From contig CANFVU010000005.1 in the NCBI GenBank assembly GCA_947450545.1, positions 1-64,000 of the forward strand: DNA of 64,000 bases, in the 5' to 3' direction. Both the position numbers and the translations under genes were made by a program. Each line of letters opens with the position of its first letter. The stretch's first letter is position 1. This DNA comes from Actinomycetota bacterium. GTDB taxonomy: Bacteria > Actinomycetota > Actinomycetes > Nanopelagicales > Nanopelagicaceae. A model generated the notes under the pieces. That model did no database searches, was not told the origin of the DNA, and worked only from the letters and a program-made list of their open reading frames with translations. Below are positions 62,331 to 64,000 of this stretch, one piece after another.

Positions 62331-63111
62331 GGGCGCTTACCTTATTCGTTAATGTGCCAATGCCTTCGATTGAAACGCTGACTTCTGCACCTTCTGACAT
62401 GGGACCGATTCCGGATGGTGTTCCGGTGATAATGACATCTCCTGGAAGAAGAGTCATAACCGATGAGACAAAATTAATGATTCGAGGAACGTTGAAAATC
62501 ATTTGATCCAACGTGGATGATTGCTTTACTTCCCCATTTACGCGAGCTTCAATTTTTTGAGTTCCTGGAGTGAAATCCGTTTCAATCCATGGTCCCAGTG
62601 GGCAAAATGTGTCAAACCCTTTTGCGCGGCTCCATTGGCCATCTTTGGTCTGCAAGTCTCTCGCTGTTACATCGTTTGCAATTGTGTAACCAAAGATCAC
62701 ATCATTAACGCGCTCTTGTGGAACATCTTTGCAAATTCTTGAAATAACAATCGCAAGTTCGACTTCGTGATCAATGCGCTCACTCATGCGAGGCCAGTTG
62801 ATGATTTCGCCAGGTCCAATCACGGAAGTGTTTGGCTTCAAGAAAATAATTGGCTCATCTGGAACAGCTGAATTCATCTCTGCTGCGTGATCGGCATAAT
62901 TCTTGCCAACACAGACAACTTTGCTTCGAGGTAAAACAGGCGCCAAGAGTCGAACATCTTCAAGAGCAATTTTTGACTCACTGGGAACAATCCCTGTGAA
63001 AAGGGGATCTCCTTTGAGGACCAAAATTTGGTCGCTATCGTTGATGACTCCGTAATGAGGGTCGGTACCAAAACCGGTGTCCTGGAGAGCGGAGAATCGA
63101 ACGATACGCAT
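62320..63111 (-). CDS. Fumarylacetoacetate-hydrolase family protein
   Basis: The 263-residue protein has the FAH catalytic elements 'VVCVGKNYADHAAEMN' (about 65-80), 'IDHEVELAIVISR' (metal-binding Glu pair), 'GYTIANDVTARDLQ' and 'LLPGDVIITGTPSGIGPM'. Homologues next to gltX in Actinobacteria (Rv2993c, from memory) act on acylpyruvates or oxaloacetate or homoprotocatechuate products; the substrate here is unknown. It overlaps the gltX start by 11 bp, so the two are coupled. Confidence 0.9.
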   Translation of the reverse strand: MRIVRFSALQDTGFGTDPHYGVINDSDQILVLKGDPLFTGIVPSESKIALEDVRLLAPVLPRSKVVCVGKNYADHAAEMNSAVPDEPIIFLKPNTSVIGPGEIINWPRMSERIDHEVELAIVISRICKDVPQERVNDVIFGYTIANDVTARDLQTKDGQWSRAKGFDTFCPLGPWIETDFTPGTQKIEARVNGEVKQSSTLDQMIFNVPRIINFVSSVMTLLPGDVIITGTPSGIGPMSEGAEVSVSIEGIGTLTNKVSARAK

Positions 63112-63131
63112 GGATGAAGTCTATCTGCTCG

Positions 63132-64000
63132 TTAGAGCTGAGCTTCTTGTGTCGAATCCTCTGTAACGCGTACTGCAAGAACGGTGCCGATTCGATGGCG
63201 ACGGCCAACAGGGCGTTCGGCTGTTAATTTCCAGCCTCCAGCGCTGATAGAACTTCCTGGAATTGGGACGCGGCCAAGAATTTTTGCAATGAGACCACCA
63301 AGTGAATCGACATCTTCACGATCTTCAGCAGAGAATTTAGCATCTGCTAGTTCTTCAAAATCTTCTACATGAAGCCTTGCCGAGACTCGAACAGTATTGG
63401 CATCTAACCACTCTGCTTCGGCATCTTCTTTGTCGTATTCGTCAGCGATTTCACCAACAATTTCTTCCAATATATCTTCAATAGTGATGAGGCCTGCTGT
63501 GCCGCCGTATTCATCAATCACAACTGCCATGTGGATTTGATCGCGCTGCATCTCTTTTAGGAGTTCAGCAGCCGTCTTAGTTTCTGGCACAAAAGTTGGG
63601 AGGCGAATAATCTCAACAACGTTCTCGGTATTTTCTGCTTCACGCTTCTCATGAACTCGACGTGCAAGATCCTTTACGTAAGCAATTCCTACAACATTAT
63701 CGAGATTCTCATCGATGACGGGTATGCGAGTAAAGCCTGAGCGAAGTGCGAGAGAGAGTCCTTGACGAAGCGTTTTATTGCCTTCGATGTAGACCATATC
63801 GGTGCGTGGAACCATGAGTTCGCGAACAAGAGTTTCACCGAGATCGAAAACAGAGTGAATCATTTCGCGTTCAGATTCCTCAACCAATCCACTTTCACTT
63901 GCTTGATCTACAAGATCGCGGAGTTCAGCTTCTGAAGTAAAAGGTCCTTGCTTAAATCCTCGGCCAGGTGTCAGTCCGTTGCCAATGGCAATGAGCAAAC
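63132..64000 (-). CDS. CorC/HlyC-type CBS-domain membrane protein, C-terminal part
   Basis: The frame is open to the right edge; about 288 residues of the C-terminal part are present. A CBS pair is visible ('LMVPRTDMVYIEGNKTLRQG', 'RIPVIDENLDNVVGIAYVKD', then 'MAVVIDEYGGTAGLITIEDI'), followed by a CorC_HlyC domain near 210-285 ('DVDSLGGLIAKILGRVPIPG'). The DUF21 transmembrane domain expected at the N-terminus lies beyond the window. Relatives take part in Mg2+/Co2+ homeostasis. Confidence 0.9.
   Translation of the reverse strand, partial: LLIAIGNGLTPGRGFKQGPFTSEAELRDLVDQASESGLVEESEREMIHSVFDLGETLVRELMVPRTDMVYIEGNKTLRQGLSLALRSGFTRIPVIDENLDNVVGIAYVKDLARRVHEKREAENTENVVEIIRLPTFVPETKTAAELLKEMQRDQIHMAVVIDEYGGTAGLITIEDILEEIVGEIADEYDKEDAEAEWLDANTVRVSARLHVEDFEELADAKFSAEDREDVDSLGGLIAKILGRVPIPGSSISAGGWKLTAERPVGRRHRIGTVLAVRVTEDSTQEAQL

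Overview
The window reads as one continuous, gene-dense piece of an actinobacterial chromosome with no mobile or foreign-looking segment. Actinobacterial markers include inositol-3-phosphate synthase, a PimB'-type mannosyltransferase, a SepIVA-like septal coiled-coil protein, an HU with a Lys/Ala tail, a paired CeoB/CeoC-like TrkA set, and the small conserved families DUF3000, DUF3093, DUF3159 and DUF4193. Base composition is well below that of most Actinobacteria (mid-40s percent G+C by eye, not counted). Genes are tightly packed: start/stop overlaps are common, several convergent pairs share their stop codons, and no gene-free stretch exceeds 300 bp. The largest gaps are 6522-6719, 57550-57747, 36493-36659 and 42075-42222. 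This best fits a streamlined freshwater planktonic actinobacterium of the acI / Nanopelagicales type ('Ca. Planktophila' or 'Ca. Nanopelagicus'); the genus is inference.

Layout. 1-2063: end of a polar amino-acid ABC importer. 2084-3258: nickel/cobalt permease behind a Nur-like operator. 3255-4816: SDR and enoyl-CoA hydratase. 4891-7955: padR-ino1 divergent from a uracil/xanthine permease. 8017-12653: LysE exporter, a possible Fe-S PD-(D/E)XK nuclease, acyltransferase, membrane-anchored hydrolase, ROK kinase and SRPBCC protein. 12717-17344: acyl-CoA synthetase, an unusual LuxR protein, PimB', an NlpC/P60 hydrolase and a small Cys protein. 17395-21465: RibD_C reductase, EamA transporter, DUF3000, RNase D and an EfeU-like iron permease. 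21535-30614: fadA-fadB, dxs, aconitase and an rRNA methyltransferase. 30647-34389: TrkA pair, DUF3159, dut, thioesterase, DUF3093 and DUF4193.

34487-52053 is a long minus-strand information-processing and nitrogen block. In transcription order it runs recG-rsmD-coaD-sepIVA-DUF177-rpmF-rnc-smc-ftsY-amtB-glnB-glnD-ffh-rpsP-KH-rimM-trmD. From 52153 onward come rpmB, GDPD, thiL, a stand-alone RAM protein, ddl-gpsA-plsC, hup, leuCD with a divergent IclR regulator, two tRNA genes (Glu CUC, Gln CUG) beside gltX, a FAH-family hydrolase, and a truncated CorC/HlyC CBS protein at the right edge.

Genes that work together: amtB-glnB-glnD is an ammonium uptake and PII signalling unit with a GlnR-like repeat upstream. 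Ino1 and PimB' lie on the phosphatidylinositol mannoside route. PlsC (two copies) and GpsA make phospholipid precursors, while the acyl-CoA synthetase and FadAB serve fatty-acid activation and beta-oxidation. gltX sits beside its cognate tRNA. Gene order closely follows the Mycobacterium tuberculosis blocks around Rv2182c-Rv2190c, Rv2689c-Rv2697c and Rv2906c-Rv2993c (from memory), with losses such as mutM between rnc and smc. I found no CRISPR array, prophage, IS element or clear new multi-gene system. The best leads are regulatory sites (Nur, GlnR, PadR, twin palindromes before hup), a kinase-derived LuxR protein, a lone nuclease with four possible Fe-S cysteines, and an overlooked 55-residue Cys protein.
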